Part shown: positions 26,168 through 34,500 of the stretch, piece by piece
How positions within the stretch are numbered: position 1 is the stretch's first letter
Layout of the letters: each line of letters begins with the position of its first letter
Assembly (NCBI RefSeq): GCF_039540405.1
Contig: NZ_BAABEY010000011.1
Location: 124,001-188,000, forward strand
DNA: 64,000 nucleotides
DNA from: Ravibacter arvi
GTDB lineage: Bacteria > Bacteroidota > Bacteroidia > Cytophagales > Spirosomataceae
Direction: 5' to 3'
Notes under the pieces: model-generated
What the model saw: the letters and a program-made list of their open reading frames with translations, nothing else
The model's database searches: none
What the model was told of the DNA's origin: nothing
Translations under genes and position numbers: made by a program

Positions 26168-26875
26168 CTACCGGTATTGGGAGAGATCGACTTTTATCTC
26201 GGCAGGGCCGATTGCCTTCAGCCGGAAAACAATCTTTCTTCCATCCTGGTAGGTGGTGCTGTCTTCCAATAACATTTTTCCCAACGGAATATCGGTAGGA
26301 AAATGGTAAGGTAGCTTCACTTCGCCCTCTATAAAGTTGAAATAGACAATGGATTGAAAATCCACCTGGGTATCGGCCAGGTAACGAAAAGTCTTTTCTT
26401 CGCTGCGGGAAGGACTGAAAACAAACTCTTTCCCGGCCGTTGCCACTCCGGCCTGCAAATCGAAACTACGGGACTTGCCGGTGGCCTGATTGGAAGCCTC
26501 AAATTCTTGTTTGATAATCCTGTCGTCACTTCTCGAGGTCGTGATTTCCGAAATACTCCTGACGGATCGCCGCTTTTTTCCCTTGTCATCTTTGAAGCAG
26601 AAGACAAACTGTCCGTCCGGATTGCCGACAATAAAGTCAAACCCGCTGCCGGTTCTTCCGTAACCCTTTGCATCAAACAGCCAGGTATTGGCCGTTGTAT
26701 CGCGATAAACCAAAAATTCACCCCGATGCCCGATGTCTCCGGCAGGCATCCAGTCATTTTGATATTGCCAAACCCAAGCCTGGGTGAAGTGGAGCTTTTC
26801 CGGCTTTTTTAGAGGTCCTGCCTCGCCGGCAGGCACGAAATTCAGCAACCACGAAATAATAAGTACTGATAGCAT
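26168..26875 (-). CDS. Hypothetical exported protein
   Basis: A 235-residue protein that I do not recognise. The N-terminus is hydrophobic (LSVLIISWLLNFVPAGEA) and could be a signal peptide. The body alternates beta strands with aromatic and Gly residues (WVWQYQNDWMPAGDIGHRG, TWLFDAKGYGRTGSGFDFIVG), suggesting a secreted beta-rich protein. No catalytic motif stands out. An octamer repeat array begins about 10 bp upstream of its ATG and leaves little room for a normal promoter, so it may be transcribed with the esterase gene upstream (170 bp away, same strand). Confidence 0.65.
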   Translation of the reverse strand: MLSVLIISWLLNFVPAGEAGPLKKPEKLHFTQAWVWQYQNDWMPAGDIGHRGEFLVYRDTTANTWLFDAKGYGRTGSGFDFIVGNPDGQFVFCFKDDKGKKRRSVRSISEITTSRSDDRIIKQEFEASNQATGKSRSFDLQAGVATAGKEFVFSPSRSEEKTFRYLADTQVDFQSIVYFNFIEGEVKLPYHFPTDIPLGKMLLEDSTTYQDGRKIVFRLKAIGPAEIKVDLSQYR

Positions 26876-26885
26876 TGAGCGGGAA

Positions 26886-26960
26886 TGTTGGATTGGGAGT
26901 CGGAAATCGGAAATCGGAGATCAGAAGTCGGAAATCGGAAATTGGAATTGGAATTGGAGA
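26886..26960. repeat. Octamer repeat (GGAAATCG type), copy c
   Basis: GGGAGTCGGAAATCGGAAAT continues through GGAGATC, GAAGTCGGAAATC and then GGAATTGGAATTGGAG. The 8-bp period decays to 6 bp at the right end. Confidence 0.85.
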
Positions 26961-27000
26961 TGGAATTCGAAATAATCAATCACTGGCATCAACACCGGAT

Positions 27001-27050
27001 CCAGCTCACCCCTCACCCCTCACACCTCACACCTCATACCTCACCCCTAC
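27001..27050. repeat. CTCAC-type simple repeat
   Basis: Direct copies of CTCACCC, CTCACAC and CTCATAC, about seven in a row, ending at the stop of the esterase gene. Same vocabulary as the GTGAG palindromes, but here only one arm is present. Confidence 0.75.
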
Positions 27051-27967
27051 TTCTGATACCCCCTCGACTTCAGCCAGTTTTCCAGGGCTTGCGGCCATCC
27101 GGCAAGTGAGCCTTTCCCGTCTGTCCGTAACCCGTAACCGTGCCCGCCCTCCGGGTAGAAATGCGCCTCGGCAGGGATCTTGTATTTTTTTAAGGCCAGG
27201 TAATAGCCAATGCTGTTTTCTATCGGAACTGCCTTGTCGTCTTCAGAATGGACCAGGAAAGCAGGTGGCGTCTTTTCATCTACCTGCAGTTCATTGGAGT
27301 AGTAAGTGACGAGCGCGGCCGAGCTGTCGGGGCCGAGCAGGTTCTTTCTGGAACCAATATGCGTATTCAATTGGGAAAAAGTAATAACCGGGTACATCAG
27401 GATCGAAAAGTTCGGCTTTGCTCCCTCCGACGCCTTTTCACCACGGTGATAATGGGTAGACAGTGTGGCCGCCAGGTGTCCTCCGGCGGAAAAGCCCATT
27501 ACGCCGATCTTGTCCGGGTCAATCCGCCACTCGCCCGCATTTTTCCGGATCAGCTTCATCGCCTGCATGGCATCGGTCAAAGGTACTTCGTGCTGACGTA
27601 CCATGGCCTTGGCGTTGGGTAACCGGTACTTGAGCACCACCCCGGCGATTCCCCGCTCGTTAAACCACCTGGCAAGATCGCTGCCCTCGTGGCTCGCCGC
27701 CAGGATCCCGTAGCCGCCGCCCGGACAAATCAGTACCGCCGCTCCCGTTGCTTTGCTTTTCTCCGGCAGAAAGACGGTCATGGTTGGTACCGTTACCCCG
27801 CTGATGCGCAGGATGCCTTTATCGTCCGTTTCCGATTTCTCCACAATATCATTCCGGATAGCATTCGGAATCTGGCCCTCCGGCCAAAGCGGAATTACCT
27901 GGCTCTGCGCCATTGCTCCGGTCATCATAAAAAGTGTAATAAAACAGGTCAGTTTTAGTCTGGTCAT
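27047..27967 (-). CDS. Secreted alpha/beta hydrolase (carbohydrate esterase-like)
   Basis: A 306-residue exported hydrolase. A signal peptide (about 1-20, ending GAMAQ) is followed by an oxyanion-hole block CPGGGYGILA, the nucleophile elbow GFSAGG, an acid at VHSEDDKAVP and the catalytic His in PEGGHGYG. This is the esterase/lipase arrangement seen in BD-FAE-like and acetyl-xylan-esterase-like enzymes, so deacetylation or deacylation of plant polysaccharide or xenobiotic esters in the periplasm is plausible. The C-terminal WPQALENWLKSRGYQ ending is typical. A promoter and the GGCTCAAACC leader precede it. Confidence 0.88.
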   Translation of the reverse strand: MTRLKLTCFITLFMMTGAMAQSQVIPLWPEGQIPNAIRNDIVEKSETDDKGILRISGVTVPTMTVFLPEKSKATGAAVLICPGGGYGILAASHEGSDLARWFNERGIAGVVLKYRLPNAKAMVRQHEVPLTDAMQAMKLIRKNAGEWRIDPDKIGVMGFSAGGHLAATLSTHYHRGEKASEGAKPNFSILMYPVITFSQLNTHIGSRKNLLGPDSSAALVTYYSNELQVDEKTPPAFLVHSEDDKAVPIENSIGYYLALKKYKIPAEAHFYPEGGHGYGLRTDGKGSLAGWPQALENWLKSRGYQK

Positions 27968-27986
27968 GGGAAATAAGGTTTGAGCC
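27968..27986 (-). promoter_or_regulatory. GGCTCAAACC leader motif, copy 5
   Basis: On the minus strand GGCTCAAACCTTATTT begins 19 nt before the esterase ATG, inside the predicted 5' leader. Confidence 0.6.
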
Positions 27987-28008
27987 GCTCCGGATCAGGT
28001 TCCGCTTC

Positions 28009-28038
28009 CAAAAATACAAAATCGGTTGGTGAAGACAA
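28009..28038 (-). promoter_or_regulatory. Esterase promoter (TTG-N19-TATTTTTG)
   Basis: Minus-strand TTG (28036-28038) and TATTTTTG (28009-28016) are 19 bp apart, giving a predicted leader of about 35-40 nt that includes the leader motif. Confidence 0.5.
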
Positions 28039-28081
28039 GAGGCTCGCCGTCAGACCGGTTTCCGATTTATGAATTCCTCCC

Positions 28082-28089
28082 TACTTTTG
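28082..28089 (+). promoter_or_regulatory. Putative -7 promoter box (TACTTTTG)
   Basis: Exact TAnnTTTG match 29 bp before the ATG of the ATP-cone/nuclease gene; the -33 side is not clear. Confidence 0.4.
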
Positions 28090-28118
28090 CTTTCCAATGC
28101 AGTAACCAGATCCTTACC

Positions 28119-28985
28119 ATGCAATCAAGCCCGAATCCCCCCATTCATCTTTCCAAATTTTCAGGCGAACAGATCCCGTTCGATCTCGAAAAGCTACGCG
28201 TATCACTCTATAAATCAGGTGCAAAACGGGAGGAAGTCGAACAGGTAATTGAAGAAATTCTTCCTTCACTCTACGAAGGCATGTCTACGAGGTCTCTTTA
28301 CCAGCTCGCCTTCAAGCAACTAAAAAAAGTAGCCAATTCCTTTGCCGCACGGTACAGCCTAAAAAAAGCGCTTCGCGACCTTGGGCCGGCCGGTTATTAT
28401 TTCGAAAAATGGGTGGCCCGGTTTTTTCACAGCTACGGGTACAAAACCATGACCGGACAGCTCATACCCGGTCTGGCGGTTATGCATGAAGCCGATGTGA
28501 TTGCTCAAAAAGACCGGGAGACCTTCTGGATCGAGTGCAAATTCCGAAATACCGTCGACGCCAAAATTTCGGTAACTACCCCCATGTACCTTCTTTCCAG
28601 GATCAAAGACATTTCCGTGCGGGAATATGAGCTTTTCGGTGGTAAAGCGATGTTTTCGAACGGATGGCTGATCACCAATGCCTACCTCACCACGGACTCT
28701 ATCCATTTCGGAGAATACTACGGCATCAGGATGTTATCCTGGGACTATCCTTCCGGCGCCAGCATCAAAAACCTGGTCGACCAGAAAGCGTTGTACCCGA
28801 TCACCTGCCTGACCACGATCACCCCGAAAGAAAAAGAGGTGCTGCTCGCCGCCTCCTGCATCATGGTAAAAGACATTATGGAGAATGAACATTTCCTGGA
28901 CCGGCTCGCGCTTTCAAAAAAGAAAAGAAGGATCGTACTGAACGAGGTGTGCGAACTCGCCGAAAGCAATACCGTACCGGATTAA
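28119..28985 (+). CDS. ATP-cone domain fused to a PD-(D/E)XK nuclease-like domain
   Basis: A 288-residue cytoplasmic protein with two recognisable parts. Residues about 9-85 form an ATP-cone, the nucleotide-sensing module known from NrdR and class I ribonucleotide reductase (SGEQIPFDLEKLRVSLYKSG, then SLYEGMSTRSLYQLAF). Residues about 90-215 look like a restriction-endonuclease fold of the Mrr type: Glu95 in GYYFEKWV, His123-Glu124, Asp126, then Glu139-x-Lys141 (FWIECKFR), matching E...D-x12-E-x-K. A short helical tail follows. It would be a nuclease, possibly gated by ATP or dATP; this is inference. I start at ATG 28119 because the longer frame runs through the promoter box. Confidence 0.75.
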   Translation: MQSSPNPPIHLSKFSGEQIPFDLEKLRVSLYKSGAKREEVEQVIEEILPSLYEGMSTRSLYQLAFKQLKKVANSFAARYSLKKALRDLGPAGYYFEKWVARFFHSYGYKTMTGQLIPGLAVMHEADVIAQKDRETFWIECKFRNTVDAKISVTTPMYLLSRIKDISVREYELFGGKAMFSNGWLITNAYLTTDSIHFGEYYGIRMLSWDYPSGASIKNLVDQKALYPITCLTTITPKEKEVLLAASCIMVKDIMENEHFLDRLALSKKKRRIVLNEVCELAESNTVPD

Positions 28986-29074
28986 TTCGTAGAGATTAAA
29001 TAATGGCAGGAAGGTGGGCATTTGCCTGCCGAATGTTAAATTGCCATGCCTAACCGCATACAACATCCGATACT

Positions 29075-29491
29075 ATGAACGAGCTCATCACGCCTGAACT
29101 TTCTGATCGCTACCTCCGGTTCCTGGTTGAAAAAATCAACCTGGGCGATTATGAAGAATTTAAATCGCACGATTTTCCGCTCTCCGACAAAATAAGCGTC
29201 GACGCCGTGGACGTGATTTTAGACGACCTGAAAGAAAAAGAGTTGATTGAAATTCTGTCCCGCGGGCATTCCGGCTATGATTACACCTATGAGATTTCAG
29301 TGAACAAGACTGCAGTCGACTTTCTGCATCGGGGCGGGTTTACCCACCAGGAGAATCAGCTCCGCCCCACCCTGGAAAAACTGATTGCCGAACTTGACGC
29401 AATTAACGGGCTTCCTGAGAAGAACATGAGCCGGATAAATGACCTGGCCAACGAGCTCAAAGCCTTCCTGGCCGAATTGCCGAAGTCCTGA
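29075..29491 (+). CDS. Hypothetical small protein, possible winged-helix fold
   Basis: A 138-residue, acidic, soluble protein with no signal peptide. Residues about 45-90 (VDVILDDLKEKELIEILSRG, then YDYTYEISVNKTAVDFLHRGGF) have the helix-helix-strand pattern and final aromatic Gly-Gly-Phe often seen in winged-helix-like small proteins; the C-terminal 45 residues are predicted helical. I do not recognise a family. It lies between the nuclease fusion gene and the DUF5686 gene, 5 bp before the latter's GTG start, so it is probably co-transcribed with it. Confidence 0.6.
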   Translation: MNELITPELSDRYLRFLVEKINLGDYEEFKSHDFPLSDKISVDAVDVILDDLKEKELIEILSRGHSGYDYTYEISVNKTAVDFLHRGGFTHQENQLRPTLEKLIAELDAINGLPEKNMSRINDLANELKAFLAELPKS

Positions 29492-29496
29492 TCGCG

Positions 29497-32085
29497 GTGA
29501 AGTTATATTTTTTCATACTCGGCCTGCTTTTTTCCCTGACAAGTCATTTTGTCAGCGGACAGGCGCTGGTCGGGGTTCACGGGAAGATAACGGATCAGAA
29601 TGGTAAACCGCTTCCTTTTGCGGGGATCAACGTGAAAGGAACTAGCCTCGGCACACTGGCGAACGAAGACGGGCGCTACGAACTGGTCCTTGCAGCTGGC
29701 TCTCACATTCTCCATTTCCAGCACCTCGGCTTCAAGACCATAGAGAGGGAGGTGTCGGTTGGCAATACCCCCATTGACCTCGACATTAAGCTTTCGGAAC
29801 AACCCCTGGTGCTTCACGAGTTGAAAGTCGGTAAAGACACCGAAGATCCCGCGTACGCTATCATGCGACGGGCAATTGCCAAGGCGCGGTATCACCAGCT
29901 CCAAATCCGGTCTTACTCGGCTTCCGTGTATGCCAGAAGCACCGCGCTGCCTACTAAAATCCCGCTGCTGATGCGCCGCCGCATGCAAAAGCAGGGAATC
30001 AGGGAAAACGTGGCTTTTGTAAACGAAAGCGTATCCAAGGTAGACTTCACGCGGCCCAATTCTTACAAACAAAGAATCGTCTCTACCCGCAACAACCTTG
30101 ACAACAGTACTCCGACCCCCAACGAATTCATATTCGCCAGCTTTTACGACCCTGAAGTCGGCGGCACGGTGACCCCGCTTTCGCCCAAAGCCCTGAGCAT
30201 TTACAAATTTGAATACGAGGGCCATTTCGAAGACCGCGGCGAGGTAGTCAACAAGATAAAAGTAACGCCGAAATCGTTCAAACAAGGTGTGTTCAGGGGC
30301 AGCATTTACATTCTTGACAACCGGTGGGCCATTCATAGTTTTAACCTCGAAACCATCTGGCAGGGCTTTAATATAAATGTAAAGCAACTGTATGCGCCTA
30401 CACAGGACGTTTGGATTCCGTCAAGCCAGCATTTCGACATAAAAGGAAGTTACCTCGGTTTTGCCGGGAAGTTTAGCTACGTGGTATCCATCCAGTATGA
30501 AAAGCTTCGGGTCGATCCGGTACTCAAGGAATCCGTATCAATTACGGATGCCGGGCAAGCGGCTCAGCCACCGGCCAGGCCGGGCAACAAGGCGCTGGAG
30601 CAATCTCTGCAGAATTACGTTTCCTCGGGAGAAAAAACCGACGCCAGGGAATTCAAAAAAATGGTGCGCAGGTATGAGAACGAGCAACGAAAAACGGAAA
30701 ACCCGGGACAAAGCCCACGGGAAATGCGGCGCGATTCTATTGTCGTCGAACCCTTGGCGAACCGGCGCGATTCCGCGTACTGGAACACCGTAAGAGGTGT
30801 GCCACTTACCCGTACAGAAGTAGTTAGCTACCAGGTCGGGGACAGCATTGTTGCCGTCAGAAAACAGAAAGCTGCTCCTGCCGATACGACGCGGTTCAAA
30901 CCCCTTCATCTCCTGACAGGAGGACGTTACCGATATGGCGGCGGTCGCTCGCTGTCGTTGTCATCTCCCCTCAGATCCCTGGCGTTTAACCCCACCGAAG
31001 CCTTTAATTTTGATATAAACGTGGAATGGCAAAGCAGGTTTTCGCGTGAAAGAAGCTTGCGTATTTCTCCTGTTGTTCATTATTCTACCGGCCGCAACCG
31101 GTTCAGCCCTACCCTCGCCTTACAATATTCGGGCCAAACACAATCGTTCTCCCTGAGCGGCGGAGAGGAGATCCGGCAGGTTAACGGGCAAAATCCCATT
31201 CACCCGCTGGTCAACTCTTTTTATTACTTATTGCTCAACCGGAATCACATGCGGGTGTACCAGTCCCGGTTTATCGAAGCAGCCTACCGGAAAAAGGAAT
31301 TATTTGAAATAGCAGACCTGGATGTACGCCTGGAAACAGGCCGAAGGTACTGGCTGAACAACCTGGAGAAACGCGGCCGCTTTCTCCGCGGAGAACCCCT
31401 GTCACGGGAGAATCAGAATATACCGGACTATGCCGACTATCCCTCGTTTTATTTCTCGCCGAACACCCGGTACACCGTCCTGACTTTGCAGCTGGACGTC
31501 CGGCCCTGGCAGCAGTTTTCTGTGCGTAACGGAAAGAAACGTTATTCAGGTCCCCGAAGCCCGGTTTTCACGGTAGTCTACAAAAAGGGGCTACCGGTTT
31601 TTGGCAGCGATGTGGACTACGATCTGCTGGAAGGAAGTGTGCGGTACGAGCCCAAAGTGTTTGCCGCTTCTACCCTCCAGATGCAGCTCAACGGGGGGCG
31701 TTTCCTTAATAACAAGTCAATGGCGCTTCCGGATATGAAACACTTTATGGGCAACCGGACCCTACTGCAACTGGGTGACCACCTGACGGGCTTCCGTCTT
31801 CTTCCCTATTACCAGTTCAGTACCGCACAAAACTACGTACAGGGTCACGCCTCTTTCCGCTCGCCCAAATTGTTGCTCACGCAATTACCCCTGCTCCGTA
31901 TGCTCGGAATTAAGGAATATGTGCAGGGGCATATGCTCCACACTCCCAATACCTACTTTTATACGGAGCAAGTGTATGGAATCGAAGGCTTGCTAAAAGT
32001 GATCCGGTTGGAGTTTGCCACTCATTTTGACCAGGATTTGTATTTGGGGTCCGGTTTCAGGATCGGTACCCTCTTCAACTTCTAA
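29497..32085 (+). CDS. DUF5686 outer-membrane protein with carboxypeptidase-regulatory domain
   Basis: An 862-residue exported protein. A signal peptide (about 1-21) and a carboxypeptidase-regulatory-like domain (about 25-105: VHGKITDQNGKPLPFAGINV) lead into the DUF5686 region with its conserved AYAIMRRAIAKARYH block near 120 and the WQGFNINVKQLY stretch. The last 350 residues are barrel-like and end in FRIGTLFNF. DUF5686 proteins are common, uncharacterised Bacteroidota outer-membrane proteins, structurally like TonB receptors without a plug. The start is GTG, 5 bp after the upstream gene. The 3' end overlaps the convergent peptidase gene by 4 bp. Confidence 0.88.
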   Translation: MKLYFFILGLLFSLTSHFVSGQALVGVHGKITDQNGKPLPFAGINVKGTSLGTLANEDGRYELVLAAGSHILHFQHLGFKTIEREVSVGNTPIDLDIKLSEQPLVLHELKVGKDTEDPAYAIMRRAIAKARYHQLQIRSYSASVYARSTALPTKIPLLMRRRMQKQGIRENVAFVNESVSKVDFTRPNSYKQRIVSTRNNLDNSTPTPNEFIFASFYDPEVGGTVTPLSPKALSIYKFEYEGHFEDRGEVVNKIKVTPKSFKQGVFRGSIYILDNRWAIHSFNLETIWQGFNINVKQLYAPTQDVWIPSSQHFDIKGSYLGFAGKFSYVVSIQYEKLRVDPVLKESVSITDAGQAAQPPARPGNKALEQSLQNYVSSGEKTDAREFKKMVRRYENEQRKTENPGQSPREMRRDSIVVEPLANRRDSAYWNTVRGVPLTRTEVVSYQVGDSIVAVRKQKAAPADTTRFKPLHLLTGGRYRYGGGRSLSLSSPLRSLAFNPTEAFNFDINVEWQSRFSRERSLRISPVVHYSTGRNRFSPTLALQYSGQTQSFSLSGGEEIRQVNGQNPIHPLVNSFYYLLLNRNHMRVYQSRFIEAAYRKKELFEIADLDVRLETGRRYWLNNLEKRGRFLRGEPLSRENQNIPDYADYPSFYFSPNTRYTVLTLQLDVRPWQQFSVRNGKKRYSGPRSPVFTVVYKKGLPVFGSDVDYDLLEGSVRYEPKVFAASTLQMQLNGGRFLNNKSMALPDMKHFMGNRTLLQLGDHLTGFRLLPYYQFSTAQNYVQGHASFRSPKLLLTQLPLLRMLGIKEYVQGHMLHTPNTYFYTEQVYGIEGLLKVIRLEFATHFDQDLYLGSGFRIGTLFNF

Positions 32086-33938
32086 CGCTTTAGTATTTCA
32101 CCTTCCTGGACCGGTACCGATTTCCCGGTGGACGGGGCCGCCGGGAAACGATTGTCAGACAGGTCGATGTCGGCCATTCGCCGCGACGGGTCAATTTCAA
32201 CTGATTTTATTTCCGGCAAGGGTTTGCCAATTGTGAAGACATATTCGGGATATGCCCAGCCCCAGTCGGAAAGAATGGTCGCCTGTTGCTCTTTCTTTTC
32301 GCCGCGCATCAAATCCAATGGAATATAGAACCATTCGCTCGTGCCATCCTGATAAGTAACCTTAAGGTCTACCGGCATGGGCATGGTACCTTTCCTGTGA
32401 AGTGCGACCCGCGTCTGGTCCTTCAGCTCTTCCAGGTTTACACCATAGTCTATCACCTTGGTTGTGCCGACCCAGTTCTCAAAGTACCAATCAAGTTCCA
32501 GGCCGGAAACTTTTTCCATCACCCGTTTGAAATCTGTAGGATTCGGATGTTTGAATTTCCACTCCGCGAAATACCTTTTCATACCGGCGTCAAAAGCCTC
32601 TTTCCCGATGATATAGGAAAGCTGGTGCAGCAAAATGGCGCCTTTTGAATACGCAGCCACACCGTAAGCCTTATTGGTTTCAAAATGATCGGCATGTGTC
32701 GTGAGCGGCTCTTCAACGCCGGAACGTACCAGGTCCCGATAAGCCATATAGGTACGCACATGGGGATCGAGGGGCGAGGGCATCAGCCTGGCCATTATTT
32801 CGCTTTGCGCATAGTTGGTAAAGCCCTCGTCCATCCAGTAATACTTGGATTCATTATTGGCCAGCAGCATTTGAAACCAGCTGTGCAGCGCTTCGTGGAC
32901 GGTCACACTGACCAACCCGCCTAAACTTCTGCCGCTCGTAATGAGGGTCGCCATCGGGTATTCCATACCCCCATCACCGCCCTGGATAATGGAGTACTGC
33001 TTATAAGGATATCGCCCGAAGCGTTCGTTCATCAGTTTGAAGCAGTCTACCGCATAAGACTGAAGCGCTTTCCAGTTTCCGAGACTATCATGCTGATAGA
33101 AAAAGTGCAATTCCAGATCATTGTCCACCTTCGCAATCGTATGTTCGTAGTCGGGGTCGGCGGCCCACACGAAGTCGTGTACATTTGGCGCCTTGAAATG
33201 CCAGGTAAGCTTTGACCCAGGCTGGTGCCGTACCTGTTTTGCGGTGTAGCCGTGCCCGATTTTGTCGGCATTCTGCAGGTAACCGGTGGCCGCGACCGTG
33301 TAGGCAGCATCGAGATTAATTTTTACGTCATAGTCGCCCCATACCCCATAAAACTCCCGGGCTATGTAGGGGTTGGCGTGCCAGCCTTCATAGTCGTACT
33401 CGCTGATTTTAGGATACCACTGCGCCATGGAATAGTCAATTCCTTCCTTGTTCATCCGCCCGGTGCGCCTGATCTGTACGGGCACCTGCGCCTCGAACGT
33501 CATGTCAAAAACATGCTTACTCCCTGGTAAAATGGGTGTTGCCAGGGTTACTTCCAGAATTGTGCCTTCCACGTGATACTTCACTTCTCGGCCATTTTGC
33601 CTGAGCTGCTTAATCTTCTGATAGCCAATTTCGTCGGGCTTGAGATCCCGGATCCGGTCGGTCACCCTGTTGTCCGGATCGGGCAGCGTGCGTGACCGGA
33701 CATCCATCAGGCTCCCTGGCTGGAAGGCATTCAGGTAAAGATGATAGAACACGCGAGTGAGTGTGTCGGGGGAGTTATTAAAATAGGTAAGCTTTTGCCT
33801 GCCGTCGTACCGATGTGTTTTGGTGTCAAACTCGATATCCATCTCGTAGCTGACACGCTGTTGCCACCTGTCCGTTTGCGCATGCGCCGTTAATAACGCC
33901 GCGATTAAAAATCCGGCAAGCAAAAAATACTTCTTCAT
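32082..33938 (-). CDS. Secreted M1 family zinc metallopeptidase
   Basis: A 618-residue exported aminopeptidase-like enzyme. A signal peptide (about 1-20) precedes the M1 N-terminal beta saddle. The catalytic domain shows GGMEYPM (about 323-329, the GxMEN-type exopeptidase motif with a Tyr), the zinc motif HEALH at 348-352 and the third ligand Glu371 in WMDEG, an exact HExxH-x18-E spacing. The C-terminal part is beta-rich (about 480-618). It probably releases N-terminal amino acids or processes peptides in the periplasm. No partner is adjacent. Confidence 0.92.
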   Translation of the reverse strand: MKKYFLLAGFLIAALLTAHAQTDRWQQRVSYEMDIEFDTKTHRYDGRQKLTYFNNSPDTLTRVFYHLYLNAFQPGSLMDVRSRTLPDPDNRVTDRIRDLKPDEIGYQKIKQLRQNGREVKYHVEGTILEVTLATPILPGSKHVFDMTFEAQVPVQIRRTGRMNKEGIDYSMAQWYPKISEYDYEGWHANPYIAREFYGVWGDYDVKINLDAAYTVAATGYLQNADKIGHGYTAKQVRHQPGSKLTWHFKAPNVHDFVWAADPDYEHTIAKVDNDLELHFFYQHDSLGNWKALQSYAVDCFKLMNERFGRYPYKQYSIIQGGDGGMEYPMATLITSGRSLGGLVSVTVHEALHSWFQMLLANNESKYYWMDEGFTNYAQSEIMARLMPSPLDPHVRTYMAYRDLVRSGVEEPLTTHADHFETNKAYGVAAYSKGAILLHQLSYIIGKEAFDAGMKRYFAEWKFKHPNPTDFKRVMEKVSGLELDWYFENWVGTTKVIDYGVNLEELKDQTRVALHRKGTMPMPVDLKVTYQDGTSEWFYIPLDLMRGEKKEQQATILSDWGWAYPEYVFTIGKPLPEIKSVEIDPSRRMADIDLSDNRFPAAPSTGKSVPVQEGEILKR

Positions 33939-34116
33939 TTTCTAAAAAATACCTTGGTAACGGTCAACAAATCCCAAACGGCAAAATACTGTAAAAATAT
34001 GGAGCGGCCAACCTCCTCCGGCTGAAATACCGCTCTGTACCGCTGACAGCCGAATTTTCAGCACGAGGCAGGATAAAAAAAATCCCATGTCACCTAGAAA
34101 AAACAAAGTATAAACG

Positions 34117-34148
34117 TTGGTATTCTCCGTCATTTTGTTCTACATTTG
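34117..34148 (+). promoter_or_regulatory. DUF1328 gene promoter (TTG-N21-TACATTTG)
   Basis: TTG at 34117-34119 and TACATTTG at 34141-34148, 21 bp apart, fit the Bacteroidota consensus. The leader to the ATG at 34211 would be about 55 nt. Confidence 0.55.
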
Positions 34149-34210
34149 ACTCATTCAACTAACGAGTTGAATTTTTCCGATAACTATATAATACACTAAA
34201 CTTTAGTCTT

Positions 34211-34372
34211 ATGCTCAGGTGGTCAGTTATATTCCTGATCGTCGCAATTATCGCGGCGGTTTTCGGATTTGGTGGGATTGCAGCAGGAGCTGCCGAAATC
34301 GCAAAAATTCTTTTCTACATTTTCGTAGTCCTTTTCATCGTCAGCCTGATTTTCGGGCGCGGAAAGGTGTGA
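34211..34372 (+). CDS. DUF1328 small membrane protein
   Basis: A 53-residue protein with two hydrophobic helices: MLRWSVIFLIVAIIAAVFGF, then GGIAAGAAEIAKILFYIFVV and the end GRGKV. This is the DUF1328 (YtjA-like) family, tiny inner-membrane proteins found in many bacteria and often linked to general stress, with no known mechanism. The Gly-Ala-Ala-Glu turn between the helices is the family hallmark. A promoter match lies upstream. Its stop leads directly into an octamer repeat array shared with the convergent acyl-CoA reductase gene. Confidence 0.88.
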   Translation: MLRWSVIFLIVAIIAAVFGFGGIAAGAAEIAKILFYIFVVLFIVSLIFGRGKV

Positions 34373-34500
34373 GAGGGAGATCGGAAATCGGAAGTCGGAA
34401 ATCGGAACCCGTTGATTTCTGGTTTCCCATTTTCCGGTTTCTTATTCCCCATTTTCCGATTTCCGACTTCCGATTTCCGACTTCTGATTTCCGACTTCCT
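34373..34500. repeat. Octamer repeat, copy d, inverted at its centre
   Basis: The left part reads GATCGGAAATCGGAAGTCGG (plus-strand sense) and the right part TTCCGATTTCCGACTTCCG, its complement, so this array is a long inverted repeat between convergent genes, with a centre near 34410-34450. It could form a hairpin of tens of base pairs. Confidence 0.8.
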
